Below are positions 13,801-20,124 of a DNA stretch of 20,231 nucleotides, piece after piece. The position numbers and the translations under genes are program-made. This DNA is from Candidatus Coatesiibacteriota bacterium (GTDB taxonomy: Bacteria > B130-G9). The notes beneath the pieces were generated by a model, which was not told where the DNA came from, searched no databases, and saw only the letters and a list, made by a program, of their open reading frames with translations. The DNA lies in contig JAFGIT010000112.1 in assembly GCA_016929465.1 (NCBI GenBank), positions 1-20,231 of the forward strand. Reading direction: 5' to 3'. Numbering within the stretch: the first letter of the stretch is position 1; each line of letters begins with the position of its first letter.

Positions 13801-15505
13801 AGCAAGGCTCCCGCAGACCGAGGGCGAGGAGTTCGAGGGTCCGTTCGTTCGCAAGACCAATATTCCGCCTACTTTGACGAATCCGTTGGTCACGCCTACG
13901 GCGGGCGGCTTCTTCGAAAGATATGTCTTCTCTGTCCACTATTTCGATGGGCAGGGCGACTCGCCCCATCTGATGTCGGTTTGGTTGGATGGTGAGGAGC
14001 ACCCGATGACTCTCACGTCCGGCATGGATTACGATGGCACGTATGGCTATGCTGCCTCGCCGGGGACGCTCTCAACCGGCGACCACTACTACTACTTCTT
14101 CGCGAACGATGGTTTCGGCGGCACCGCACGAGTTCCGGAGAGCGGCTACTTCATAGGGCCGACAGTTGAATACGGCGATGAGGCTGCTATTCCTTACTGG
14201 TTGGTAGAAAAGACCATATCGCCGAACTACGAGACCAGCATTGTGATGACGAATGTAGGGGTGGATCCGGTTACCGTCGAAGTCTCCCTCACGAGATACA
14301 ATGGCGAGCCATTGATGCCTCACCTTGTCCAGGTGGCGGGGAATGAGACAGTCTTGCTGAAGATGTCCGAGGTTCCTGGCGTCAATCAATCGGATGCAGG
14401 AACTGGTAACATCAACTGGAAGAACGGCAAGATAGTCGTTTGGAGCAAACTCGATGCAGGGCCGATGGTTGCGATGGATCTGACTGGCGCGAGGCCAGGA
14501 CCGCTTCGCCTCCCGTTCTGGCAGGTTATCAGGAGTGACATCGGTACCCGCGCAGACGGCATTTACTATGACACATTCCTGGCCTTTGGAAACCAATACG
14601 ACCGTGATGTTGAGGCAGAGATCACTCTCTATGACGAGTTCGGCGCCGACCTCGACGTTATCAATGTGGATATAGCACCACTCGGAACGAGGACGGTCCT
14701 GTTCTCAGAGACTATTCTGGATACCGAAATCGGATCGGCAGAGCTCGTCTTCAGCGATCCCATAAGGGTGTGGGCAGTAATGCTCAACAAGATCAGGGGC
14801 GGCGGAATACAGATACCTGTGCTCGACAATCCTGATATGTCTCCGTATTTCCTCCCCATGTGGAGAAATCAGCCCAGAATGAACCTCGACACCTATGTGC
14901 TGTTCTCGAACCTTGGAGAAAAGCCCGCAACGCCTCAGATCAGGTTCTACAACGATCCGGGCATCATACGTGGTGCCGATTTGGCGGCAGTCCCGGCGGG
15001 TGGGATGAGCATAGTCCAGGCCAGCCGATGCACGATGAGTGGAGAAAGCGGCTGGGGCCGAGCGATCTGGGCCGATGACGCTGATTTGGGCGTGTTTGCT
15101 GTCTGGCTGGACGCGAGCCGCTCCCAGTTCTACTCAGTTCCGTCGTCAAAGAGCTTCGAACCACCATTCTACATCCCCTATTGGGAGTTTAATGCTGCCC
15201 TCAACCAAGAGACATTCATCTGGGTCCGCAACCCGAATGATGTTCCTGTTCCGGGCAAGATCGAGGTCTATGACAGACACGGCTATCTGGCTGCTCAACC
15301 GTTTGAGTTCGAGATAATCCCGGGCGGCCTCTATGAGCTCCAAGTGAGCGAAGCAAACAGCGTGGGATATGGTTCGATAAAGATCACGACGAACCTGATC
15401 GATCCGCTTCCACTGATCGCTTGGGGTATGCTGTGGAACCAGTCGAACGCGAATGGATGTCTGATCAAGGCGCAGAAGAGTCTGGGCCAGACGGTCATCA
15501 ATTAG
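10868..15505 (+). CDS. Giant secreted C39-like cysteine protease with Ig-like repeats and C-terminal modules
   Basis: This encodes a 1545-residue protein. ATG 10868 is chosen over an in-frame start at 10823 because of AAGGAGG at 10853-10859 and a signal peptide (residues 1 to about 33: Arg-rich start, Leu/Ile core, Ser-Phe-Ala). Residues about 36-165 resemble a propeptide. The peptidase domain (about 225-440) shows Lys-Gly-Cys240-Gly-Pro-Thr-Ser and Gly-Thr-His394-Ala-Val-Leu-Gly-Val-Gly-Tyr, as in C39-like papain-fold peptidases. The third catalytic position falls in His-Thr-Thr-Trp-Gly (413-417). Five Ig-like repeats follow (about 445-1103), the first split by a Ca-loop insertion. Four C-terminal modules start at 1108, 1215, 1329 and 1436, each opening with Pro-aromatic/Met-Trp. 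It is probably exported and anchored or assembled at the surface, cleaving extracellular peptides or proteins. It is transcribed alone from its own promoter to a strong terminator. Confidence 0.85.
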   Translation: MASLSRNSGARSLPRLILFSALLLIIISSFSFADILTPEKLEKSIAYCRALTAGSYPEWQGAEFTKNVTYYDMDGVPMAYEYVVRKDNIYLGFITLGARDEFYPFFEYGDTLPPSSKLAGALDAAREQGCTPEETQFVFLPPFDYMVSIKPEGVAAPDVSSDLLVHLDSAEVCPMSDVSARLKKFTTFSPEYLDKVKGFWRQYVLSSKDLPSVKQGADVYVAKLINTEARNYEYTWYKGCGPTSIAMMLSYYGGAWGYRNFWYDGPEAFDWCSYVGANGCYTIRDLHDKIVEMAQNIGDGLGHPEPDLGGPGYDGCILDFYGIYPDTAQMTIEAVAGFYSYIFTTDTLWHNGAGVSQGIITALQAQIDTNHPVYFSVASYTSSPPDTPGSWGTHAVLGVGYNYSGGLHSVIYHTTWGQGKRIAAMEHFSDWGIITAAPLGFSNTSPDLTEPSVAPLSGPPNTEFTFSIHYYDRDEANFYVDDTPDFEPFLAGDDNGGNWAEGSQQRDYKGDLIANNGLIDYEAWNDTGDHCSDDTWYSNPSSDPWPDPTDWYSSQYTPYNPKDGDSFIDLNSNLLWEAERFDDVNCNGIWDGDNGPYEAWVVVDEVQYPMLMVGDPATDKRSDCYYDAKIHLGSGVHEYYFYFKDGNGGTARLPARGDVYKNVRVGEQYNAAPILTDAGVTPTTGSRISLFTYSVHYEDTDGDAPGNPFVFIDDVPYQMWLTTGTADNGVYKYETFLAEADHEYYFLFDDIYGKATRWPSAGCIDGPIVLGGGQVPMLSDGLVSPRYPLFETLVTYTVRYTSPHDYMPINSTVVIDGSAFEMTFLEGVTNAGVPTTVPGLADFENGATYFFSTTDLSLGSHNYYFSFIDEAGGSGRLPTKGVISGPDVSGTNTPPVLSQGMVDPASGTTLTEFMFTARYSDINFNPARDVILYLDGTAYDMSFQSGTPENGIYGVPVTGLSDGLHSYYFYAWDSQGAGARLPQTEGEEFEGPFVRKTNIPPTLTNPLVTPTAGGFFERYVFSVHYFDGQGDSPHLMSVWLDGEEHPMTLTSGMDYDGTYGYAASPGTLSTGDHYYYFFANDGFGGTARVPESGYFIGPTVEYGDEAAIPYWLVEKTISPNYETSIVMTNVGVDPVTVEVSLTRYNGEPLMPHLVQVAGNETVLLKMSEVPGVNQSDAGTGNINWKNGKIVVWSKLDAGPMVAMDLTGARPGPLRLPFWQVIRSDIGTRADGIYYDTFLAFGNQYDRDVEAEITLYDEFGADLDVINVDIAPLGTRTVLFSETILDTEIGSAELVFSDPIRVWAVMLNKIRGGGIQIPVLDNPDMSPYFLPMWRNQPRMNLDTYVLFSNLGEKPATPQIRFYNDPGIIRGADLAAVPAGGMSIVQASRCTMSGESGWGRAIWADDADLGVFAVWLDASRSQFYSVPSSKSFEPPFYIPYWEFNAALNQETFIWVRNPNDVPVPGKIEVYDRHGYLAAQPFEFEIIPGGLYELQVSEANSVGYGSIKITTNLIDPLPLIAWGMLWNQSNANGCLIKAQKSLGQTVIN
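12200..14176 (+). repeat. Five Ig-like repeats in the C39-like protease
   Basis: Repeats at residues about 445-668 (with a 115-residue insertion), 671-772, 775-888, 894-996 and 1000-1103 share the same order of marks: Pro-x-Leu-Thr/Ser, Val-x-Pro, Phe/Tyr-x-Val/Ala-x-Tyr, a Val/Leu-Asp-Gly/Asp-x-x-Tyr/Phe-x-Met turn, His-x-Tyr-Tyr-Phe, a Gly-Gly-x-Ala/Gly-Arg-Leu/Val-Pro end, and Gly-Pro-x-Val. They are diverged at DNA level, so they are old duplications. They likely form a rigid stalk between the catalytic and C-terminal parts. Confidence 0.7.
12314..12655 (+). other. Insertion with EF-hand-like calcium loops inside the first Ig-like repeat
   Basis: Residues about 483-596 interrupt the first repeat between two expected strands. 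The insert is rich in Asp, Asn, Gly and Trp. It contains Asp583-x-Asn585-x-Asn587-Gly-x-x-Asp591, a dockerin or excalibur-type calcium loop, and Asp569-x-Asn571-x-Asn573-x-x-x-Glu577. Calcium binding is inferred from these spacings. Confidence 0.5.
14189..15472 (+). repeat. Four tandem C-terminal modules in the C39-like protease
   Basis: Modules of 100-114 residues begin at 1108, 1215, 1329 and 1436. Each opens Ile/Leu-Pro-Tyr/Phe/Met-Trp. Next comes Glu-Thr/Asp-Thr and a hydrophobic strand ending in a polar Asn turn, then a strand with Tyr and a Gly turn, then Pro-x-Gly (or Val-Ala-Gly-Asn). Each closes with a Gly-rich strand and a hydrophobic stretch such as Leu-Ile-Ala-Trp-Gly-Met-Leu. The gene stops soon after the last copy. 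The same pattern ends the M14 carboxypeptidase. Confidence 0.65.
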
Positions 15506-15537
15506 AAAACGCGATTAAATAAGACTATCGAGTTCAT

Positions 15538-15574
15538 GGCGGGGGCTGCTTGCATAAAGCGGCCTCCGCCTTTT
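15538..15574 (+). terminator. Strong intrinsic terminator of the C39-like protease gene
   Basis: A 12-bp stem (15538-15549 with 15559-15570, two G-U pairs) has a 9-nt loop and is followed at once by TTTT (15571-15574). It lies 32 nt after the stop codon. Confidence 0.9.
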
Positions 15575-15639
15575 CATTTCGGCCGTGATTGAGATACTGA
15601 TTGAACTCCTGGTCGAAAGCTGATTGCGGAGTATTGGCA

Positions 15640-16218
15640 TTGCGCATCGATTCGGTTGAATTCATAGGCAGCTCGCGCTCGCTGGAATGGTTACCGGAAT
15701 TCATTCTGCCGGAGGTAGTTTTTGCGGGCCGCTCTAACGTGGGGAAGTCGTCCCTCATCAACTGTCTGGTCCAGAGAAAGGGCCTGGCACAGGCGAGCTC
15801 GACTCCCGGTCGCACGCGGAGCATCAACTTCTACAAGCTCAACGACTCGATATGCCTCGTCGATCTTCCAGGATATGGATATTCTAAGGCCTCCAAGGCG
15901 ATACAGGCTCAACTTGCACCGTTGGTGGAGAATTATCTGTCGTCCGGCAGGCCCCGGCTATGTGTCTCACTCGTGGACTGCAGAAGGCCACCGGAGGAAT
16001 CTGACGTCAATCTGTGGGAGTGGCTGATCGCTCATGGCGTTCCCTTCATCGTGGCTGCAACCAAGGCTGATAAGATCAAGCGTTCGAAGCATCCTCTCGC
16101 AATAAGGGATGTCACCAGCGCAGCCGAGGGAATAGAGAACTCGCAGGTCATCCTCTTCTCCTCGAAGACAGGAATGGGAAGGATGGAGCTCCTGAAGCGA
16201 ATATGTCTCGACAACTAG
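15640..16218 (+). CDS. engB: Ribosome biogenesis GTPase EngB (YihA/YsxC)
   Basis: This encodes a 192-residue GTPase needed for late assembly of the large ribosomal subunit in the bacteria where it was studied. I chose TTG 15640 because GGAG (15628-15631) is 8 nt upstream and the protein then begins Met-Arg-Ile, as usual for EngB. TTG 15601 and TTG 15634 are alternatives. All GTPase motifs are present: Gly30-Arg-Ser-Asn-Val-Gly-Lys-Ser37 (G1), Thr-Pro-Gly-Arg-Thr-Arg (55-60, switch I), Asp75-Leu-Pro-Gly-Tyr-Gly80 (G3), Thr141-Lys-Ala-Asp144 (G4) and Ser-Ser-Lys (174-176, G5). The length is normal for the family. The gene overlaps rsmB by 16 nt, making a two-gene ribosome-maturation unit that starts just downstream of the protease terminator. 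Confidence 0.95.
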   Translation: MRIDSVEFIGSSRSLEWLPEFILPEVVFAGRSNVGKSSLINCLVQRKGLAQASSTPGRTRSINFYKLNDSICLVDLPGYGYSKASKAIQAQLAPLVENYLSSGRPRLCVSLVDCRRPPEESDVNLWEWLIAHGVPFIVAATKADKIKRSKHPLAIRDVTSAAEGIENSQVILFSSKTGMGRMELLKRICLDN

Positions 16219-17573
16219 CCCCGACCACGGCTCGTCGTATCGCCTTCGAGGTGCTGCGACGCGTGTATTCCACCTCGAGTCACTCCACAATCCTTCTGAA
16301 TGCGATCCTGAGAAAGAATGCCGATCTGCAGGCGGTCGAGAGGCGACTCGCAACCGAGCTCGTATTTGGGGTCTTAAGGAACATAACACTCCTCGACTAC
16401 TACTTGAATGAGGCCGGCTCCTTTAGTATCAAGCGAACCTCGATTGACGTTCTGACCGCTCTCAGGTTGGGGGCCTACCAGGTCATATTCTTGAGCAAGA
16501 CGCCCGACTTCGCATCGGTAAGTCAGACGGTTGAGATTGCGAAGGAAGTGGCCGGGAAGAAGACGGCGGGTTTCGTCAACGCCTTGCTCCGTCGCCTCGT
16601 AGAAAAACACGAGTCGATCTCCCCTCCGGAGATTGGCTTCGATAGGGAAGAGAGTGAATTCATCAAGTCGGTCGCCCTCGTTTTCTCGTTCCCTGTTCAG
16701 CTCCTATCTAGGTGGCGCTCACATACTTCGAGAGAGGAATTGGTGAGAATGGTCGCCGCCTTGAACCAGGCCCCCCCAGGTGCTATCCGCGTCAACAAGA
16801 CCAGGACTACCCCGGATGCTCTGCAAGTTCTTCTCGAAAGCCGCGGATTTGAGGTTCAGCCATCTCCAATCTGCCCCAATGCACTCAGGCTCTCACGCGG
16901 CGGAGCTGCGGAGAACACCCCCGAATGGGCAAGCGGCCACTTTTCGATCCAGGATGAAGGCCCACAGGTTCTCGGCCTGCTCCTGAACGCCGAGAATCCG
17001 AGGACCGTCGGCGACATCTGCGCCGGAATAGGGCAGAAATCGACGCATCTTGCGGAGCTCTTCCCGAATTCGAGGATCCTCGGCAGCGACATTTCGGTGA
17101 AGAAGATGCAGGAATGCAGGCGACAGTCCCAAAGGCTGGGGCTCGACAACCTGAGGCTCTTGGCCTCCGATGCCCTCAATTCTCCTCTCAGACCGAATTC
17201 GTTCGACCTGATTCTGGTCGATGCCCCATGTACCGGCACCGGCACTATCCGCAGGCGCCCGGAGATAAGGTGGAGGTTCAATTTATCGAACCTGAAGAAG
17301 CTCGCCACGCTCCAACTCAATCTGCTCGAATCATGCAAGGGACTGATCTCCCCCGGCGGATTGCTCATCTATTCCACGTGCAGCATTGAGCCGGATGAGA
17401 ATGAGAGGGTGGTGGCCAAGTTCCTGAAGCAGAATAGTTCATTCAAAATTGCGCCATTGGATGGTCTTCCAGAACAGCTCTCAGGAGCATCCGGCAAGAT
17501 GGGGATCACGCTTCGTCCGCATCTTCACGACTGCGATGGGATGTTCTTCTCACTGATACGACGCAGCAGGTAG
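16203..17573 (+). CDS. rsmB: 16S rRNA cytosine-C5 methyltransferase RsmB
   Basis: This encodes a 456-residue SAM-dependent enzyme that, in E. coli, makes m5C at position 967 of 16S rRNA. The N-terminal NusB-like RNA-binding domain (about 5-140) includes Leu-Val-Phe-Gly-Val-Leu-Arg and Phe-Val-Asn-Ala-Leu-Leu-Arg. The central region has Arg-Val-Asn-Lys (196-199) and Gln250-Asp-Glu-Gly. SAM-binding motif I reads Asp271-Ile-Cys-Ala-Gly-Ile-Gly-Gln-Lys rather than the more usual Ala-Cys-Ala-Ala-Pro-Gly-Gly-Lys. Asp339-Ala-Pro-Cys343 is motif IV and Ser-Thr-Cys393-Ser is motif VI, with both catalytic Cys residues present. The start at ATG 16203 lies inside engB, 16 nt before its stop, so translation is probably coupled. 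Other RsmB/RsmF-type enzymes share these motifs; the NusB domain favours RsmB. Confidence 0.92.
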   Translation: MSRQLAPTTARRIAFEVLRRVYSTSSHSTILLNAILRKNADLQAVERRLATELVFGVLRNITLLDYYLNEAGSFSIKRTSIDVLTALRLGAYQVIFLSKTPDFASVSQTVEIAKEVAGKKTAGFVNALLRRLVEKHESISPPEIGFDREESEFIKSVALVFSFPVQLLSRWRSHTSREELVRMVAALNQAPPGAIRVNKTRTTPDALQVLLESRGFEVQPSPICPNALRLSRGGAAENTPEWASGHFSIQDEGPQVLGLLLNAENPRTVGDICAGIGQKSTHLAELFPNSRILGSDISVKKMQECRRQSQRLGLDNLRLLASDALNSPLRPNSFDLILVDAPCTGTGTIRRRPEIRWRFNLSNLKKLATLQLNLLESCKGLISPGGLLIYSTCSIEPDENERVVAKFLKQNSSFKIAPLDGLPEQLSGASGKMGITLRPHLHDCDGMFFSLIRRSR

Positions 17574-17586
17574 TACCCTCTCACTC

Positions 17587-17629
17587 AGGCGCCATTTGGG
17601 CAATGTCTTGTAGCCCGTGAGCGCCTTCT
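17587..17629 (+). terminator. Possible terminator hairpin after rsmB
   Basis: AGGCGC (17587-17592) pairs with GCGCCT (17621-17626). A second stem, GGGC (17598-17601) with GCCC (17613-17616), forms inside. Only a broken T-run (TTCTAAA) follows, so termination would be weak. It starts 13 nt after the rsmB stop. Confidence 0.4.
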
Positions 17630-17742
17630 AAACGTCATTCCATTGGAGTACAACGCGAGGGCGGGACTATCGTCCTGACCGTCGCCTCTCCTCAGGGTAG
17701 GAAATTATTTCCTCGTCTCGCTAGTCCCAGCCACAAAGCGAT

Positions 17743-17756
17743 AGATCCGTGGATCT
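17743..17756. repeat. Perfect inverted repeat, candidate operator
   Basis: Six-base arms AGATCC and GGATCT flank a GT centre. The element lies about 200 nt upstream of the sigma54-type promoter, in the range where enhancer-binding activators act. The assignment is positional only. Confidence 0.3.
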
Positions 17757-17947
17757 GGGCATGTCAATTCCCGCCTCGAAAGACACTCAGCGCGTCGCGC
17801 AGATGCGAGAACGGAAAATCCTGCCGTCTGCGCACGTACTTGTTCGATGATTCGCCGTCGAGTCCGATCGTGCTGTGTTCACACATCCCTTCGGGATCGC
17901 TTTATGATAGGCTGATTCAGCGGGTCATCCGAAAATAATAGATGGAA

Positions 17948-17974
17948 TGGCACAGCATCTGCTTATCCATTCGC
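17948..17974 (+). promoter_or_regulatory. Sigma54-type promoter of the flagellin gene
   Basis: TGGCAC at 17948-17953 supplies the -24 GG (17949-17950). The -12 GC is at 17961-17962, with exactly 10 nt between, in the form TGGCACA-N4-CTGCTT. This fits the consensus TGGCACG-N4-TTGCW with one mismatch in the -12 part. The start would be near 17974, about 69 nt before the flagellin start codon. Sigma54 control of flagellins is known in several bacterial groups. Confidence 0.65.
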
Positions 17975-18010
17975 ATCAGGTTATATGAGGCATTTAATGC
18001 AATTATCACA

Positions 18011-18036
18011 GGAAGAGATAGGAATAGCACGGAGGA
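18011..18036 (+). promoter_or_regulatory. Flagellin ribosome site with regularly spaced GGA triplets
   Basis: GGA occurs at 18011, 18021 and 18031, exactly 10 nt apart, and again at 18034. The last two form the Shine-Dalgarno GGAGGA. GTG 18043 lies 6 nt after it. GGA motifs over a flagellin ribosome site are the hallmark of CsrA binding in other bacteria, so post-transcriptional control is possible. Confidence 0.4.
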
Positions 18037-18042
18037 ATTGAT

Positions 18043-19530
18043 GTGAACTCACAAACACAAGCCGTTGGCATTCAGCACATGCTTTCGCTCTTGAACAATG
18101 ACATTGCCAAGACAGAGCAGAGGATATCCAGCGGTCTCAAAGTCGCCAAGGCTTCTGACAATCCATCGGATTACGTTATCTCGGAGATGATGAGCAAGAC
18201 AATCTCCAGTCTTTCGACGGCGAAGTTGAACGTAGGAAACGCCACTAACCTCGTCGCCGTTGCGGAAGGCGGACTCAAGGGGATCAAGGATCTCTTGAGT
18301 GAGATGCGCGAGACAGCGCTCACGGCCTCTGATTCGACGAAGTCGGGAGCAGAGCGAGCTGCATTGACCAGGACCTTCAACGAGCAGATGAAGGAAGTCG
18401 ACGATATGGTCAAGCAGACGACATGGGGCGGAAGGCAGTTGCTGAATGGTGCTGGCCTATTCAACTTCCAGACGGGTCCCAGCCCCGGCGACATCACCTC
18501 GATCAAGATCGATCAGAGTTTCTACGCTCGCGAGCTTGGTGTCGGCGATACGGGAGCAGCGGCTGACGTGAGTTGGACTCCAGACTCGAACGGTAGATAC
18601 ACATATATCACCGACTATAGCCTGGTCCAGACTGCGGAGTGGACAATCGAGTTCACAAGCGCTGGCACGTTCAATGTAGTCAGCACAACAACCTATGAGC
18701 CGCCGGAGGCGACGGGCGTTGTTGGCTCTGCATATTCCGATGCCGGCATCGAATTTCAGCTCGAGGCAAGTGCCAATGCCACAGACTACGCCGTCGGAGA
18801 TAGGATTACTTTCAGCTCGACATCATCAGTCATCCACGCATTCGATTCCTTCAGGAGCAAAGGCTCTACAGGAACAGCATCAGCAACAGCTGCAAGCTCC
18901 TATGTTGGAGAGGTTGATGGTACGATTCAGATCAATGTTACAGGCTCCGGCAATGCGACCGTAATCTCTGGACAGAACCAGATGACCGCGTCATTCACCT
19001 TTAGTGGAGTTGACGGCACGCAACAGACGGGTACCCTTACGCTGGATTCTACCGGCAAAGCAACCATAGAAAATGGCTCATGGGCTTCAGGGATTACAGT
19101 GCAATTCAGCGATTACGATCAAAAGGGACACACCTTTGACTTTATCGACGGTGACAGTTTCTCCATCGATGTCGAGGCAGCCCGTGTGACTAGCCCGGAT
19201 GTATCTGGCGTTCTCGGGGCGGAAGGAATAAGCCTGGGGACGGCAAATGCCGCATCGACCAGCGTCACTCACATCGACAACGCAATCGCGATGGTAGAAG
19301 CGTTCGAGACCCTACTGGGATCCACCTCTCAGAGACTGGAGATTAGGGAATCATCCCTTGCGACGATGATCGAGAACAATACCGCCGCAAGAGACCGTAT
19401 CGTGAAGGCTGACCTGGTCGAAGAGCAGCTCAATCTGACGATGCAGAGCATACAGCAGCAGGCCGCTTTGACCATGTTCATGCACGCTACACAGCAGATG
19501 CAGACGCCGCTGTCGATCCTGCAGCTATAG
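18043..19530 (+). CDS. fliC: Flagellin, filament subunit
   Basis: This encodes a 495-residue protein that polymerises into the flagellar filament after export by the flagellar type III system; it has no signal peptide. GTG 18043 is used: GGAGGA is 6 nt upstream, and the only nearby ATG (18041) is followed at once by TGA. The N-terminal D0/D1 region (1 to about 140) has Arg-Ile-Ser-Ser-Gly-Leu (27-32), Ala-Glu-Gly-Gly-Leu (74-78), Met-Arg-Glu-x-Ala (88-92) and Gly-Gly-Arg-Gln-Leu-Leu-Asn-Gly (129-136). The usual Ile-Asn-Thr-Asn opening is absent. The middle (about 141-400) is Thr/Ser/Gly-rich, beta-type and variable. The C-terminal part (about 410-495) has Ala-Arg-Asp-Arg-Ile-x-x-Ala-Asp and Ile-Gln-Gln-Gln-Ala, as in flagellin D1/D0. 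It is transcribed from a sigma54-type promoter to a strong terminator, with its chaperone gene fliS next. Confidence 0.93.
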   Translation: MNSQTQAVGIQHMLSLLNNDIAKTEQRISSGLKVAKASDNPSDYVISEMMSKTISSLSTAKLNVGNATNLVAVAEGGLKGIKDLLSEMRETALTASDSTKSGAERAALTRTFNEQMKEVDDMVKQTTWGGRQLLNGAGLFNFQTGPSPGDITSIKIDQSFYARELGVGDTGAAADVSWTPDSNGRYTYITDYSLVQTAEWTIEFTSAGTFNVVSTTTYEPPEATGVVGSAYSDAGIEFQLEASANATDYAVGDRITFSSTSSVIHAFDSFRSKGSTGTASATAASSYVGEVDGTIQINVTGSGNATVISGQNQMTASFTFSGVDGTQQTGTLTLDSTGKATIENGSWASGITVQFSDYDQKGHTFDFIDGDSFSIDVEAARVTSPDVSGVLGAEGISLGTANAASTSVTHIDNAIAMVEAFETLLGSTSQRLEIRESSLATMIENNTAARDRIVKADLVEEQLNLTMQSIQQQAALTMFMHATQQMQTPLSILQL

Positions 19531-19570
19531 ACCTAAACAAAAAGCATTCCAGAATCGATAAGTATTGTCG

Positions 19571-19604
19571 GGCGGGGCGCGAAGGCTATCGTGTCCCGCC
19601 TTTT
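19571..19604 (+). terminator. Strong intrinsic terminator after flagellin
   Basis: A 12-bp stem (19571-19582 with 19589-19600, two G-U pairs) has a 6-nt loop and is followed at once by TTTT (19601-19604). It lies 40 nt past the flagellin stop and 33 nt before fliS, so fliS is expressed by read-through or from a weak promoter I cannot place. Confidence 0.9.
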
Positions 19605-19637
19605 CTAATCATCAGACAGTAGCGAGGAGCAGATAGA

Positions 19638-20027
19638 GTGGATAAAAGGCTACACGCGGGGCAAGCCTACCATTCGGTTCAGGTCAGGACAGCAAGTGGA
19701 CCCCGACTGATATTGATGTTTTATGAAGGCGGTTTGAAGGCCGCCGGTCTAGCCAGGAAGAGCATACTGGATGGGAAGAACAGAGACGCTTACAAATACC
19801 GGGGGAAGCTCCTCTGTGTCCTATCTGCACTGATGAGTTCTTTGAATGTCGATTCGGGACGCAAGGAAGTCGAGAGCTTCTTCTTCATCTACAACCACCT
19901 CAGCAGGCTCGCGCGCGATGCGAAAGTCGAAGACCACGACATCGAGAGCTTCGACGAGATCATTCGGATCCTCAATGAGCTGAGGACGAATTGGAAGAAG
20001 ATGCTGGAAGATAATGGAATCGCTTAA
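19638..20027 (+). CDS. fliS: Flagellar export chaperone FliS
   Basis: This encodes a 129-residue cytoplasmic helical protein. GTG 19638 is chosen because GAGGAG (19624-19629) is 8 nt upstream. The opening Tyr-His-Ser-Val-Gln-Val-Arg-Thr-Ala-Ser-Gly-Pro-Arg, then Leu-Ile-Leu-Met-Phe-Tyr-Glu-Gly, matches the conserved FliS start, where Tyr-x-x-x-x-Val-x-Thr-Ala-Ser and Leu-Ile-x-Met-Leu-Tyr-Asp-Gly are usual. Later Leu-Asn-Val-Asp-Ser-Gly and the final Leu-Arg-x-x-Trp also fit. FliS binds the C-terminal end of flagellin and keeps it unpolymerised until export; its place directly after flagellin agrees. The length is typical. The terminator between the two genes suggests far less fliS than flagellin mRNA, in line with a chaperone role. 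Confidence 0.92.
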   Translation: MDKRLHAGQAYHSVQVRTASGPRLILMFYEGGLKAAGLARKSILDGKNRDAYKYRGKLLCVLSALMSSLNVDSGRKEVESFFFIYNHLSRLARDAKVEDHDIESFDEIIRILNELRTNWKKMLEDNGIA

Positions 20028-20124
20028 ACGAAGCTAATAAGCAATCGGGGATAAGCCCTCATCCATCCCCATTACAAGGCGGAGGGGGCTGGCAGGCAAA
20101 CGCCGCAGCCCTCATCGCCAAATC
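20028..20124. other. Intergenic region between fliS and the convergent minus-strand gene
   Basis: This stretch holds two imperfect hairpins: GGGGAT (20047-20052) with ATCCCC (20065-20070), and a GC-rich one around 20085-20113 with arms containing GGCTG and CAGCC. Neither is followed by a T-run on the plus strand. They may end transcription from both sides, but the evidence is weak. Confidence 0.3.

Larger units (their letters stand above)
17574..17947. other. Non-coding region between rsmB and the flagellin promoter
   Basis: I see no credible gene in this 374-nt stretch on either strand. It holds several inverted repeats: the candidate terminator at 17587-17626, AGATCC-GT-GGATCT (17743-17756), GCGCAGA/TCTGCGC (17797-17803 with 17827-17833) and ATCCC-TTC-GGGAT (17885-17897). 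These could be activator sites for the sigma54 promoter or parts of a small RNA. Confidence 0.4.

Noticed and set aside
12200-14176. Tandem repeats considered as a possible DNA-level repeat array or phase-variable tract
   Set aside because: The copies are similar only at protein level and strongly diverged in DNA, so slippage or recombination between them is unlikely.
17878-17908. Possible sigma70 promoter TTCACA / TATGAT before flagellin
   Set aside because: The spacing is 19 nt with a poor -35, and the sigma54-type site downstream fits its consensus much better.
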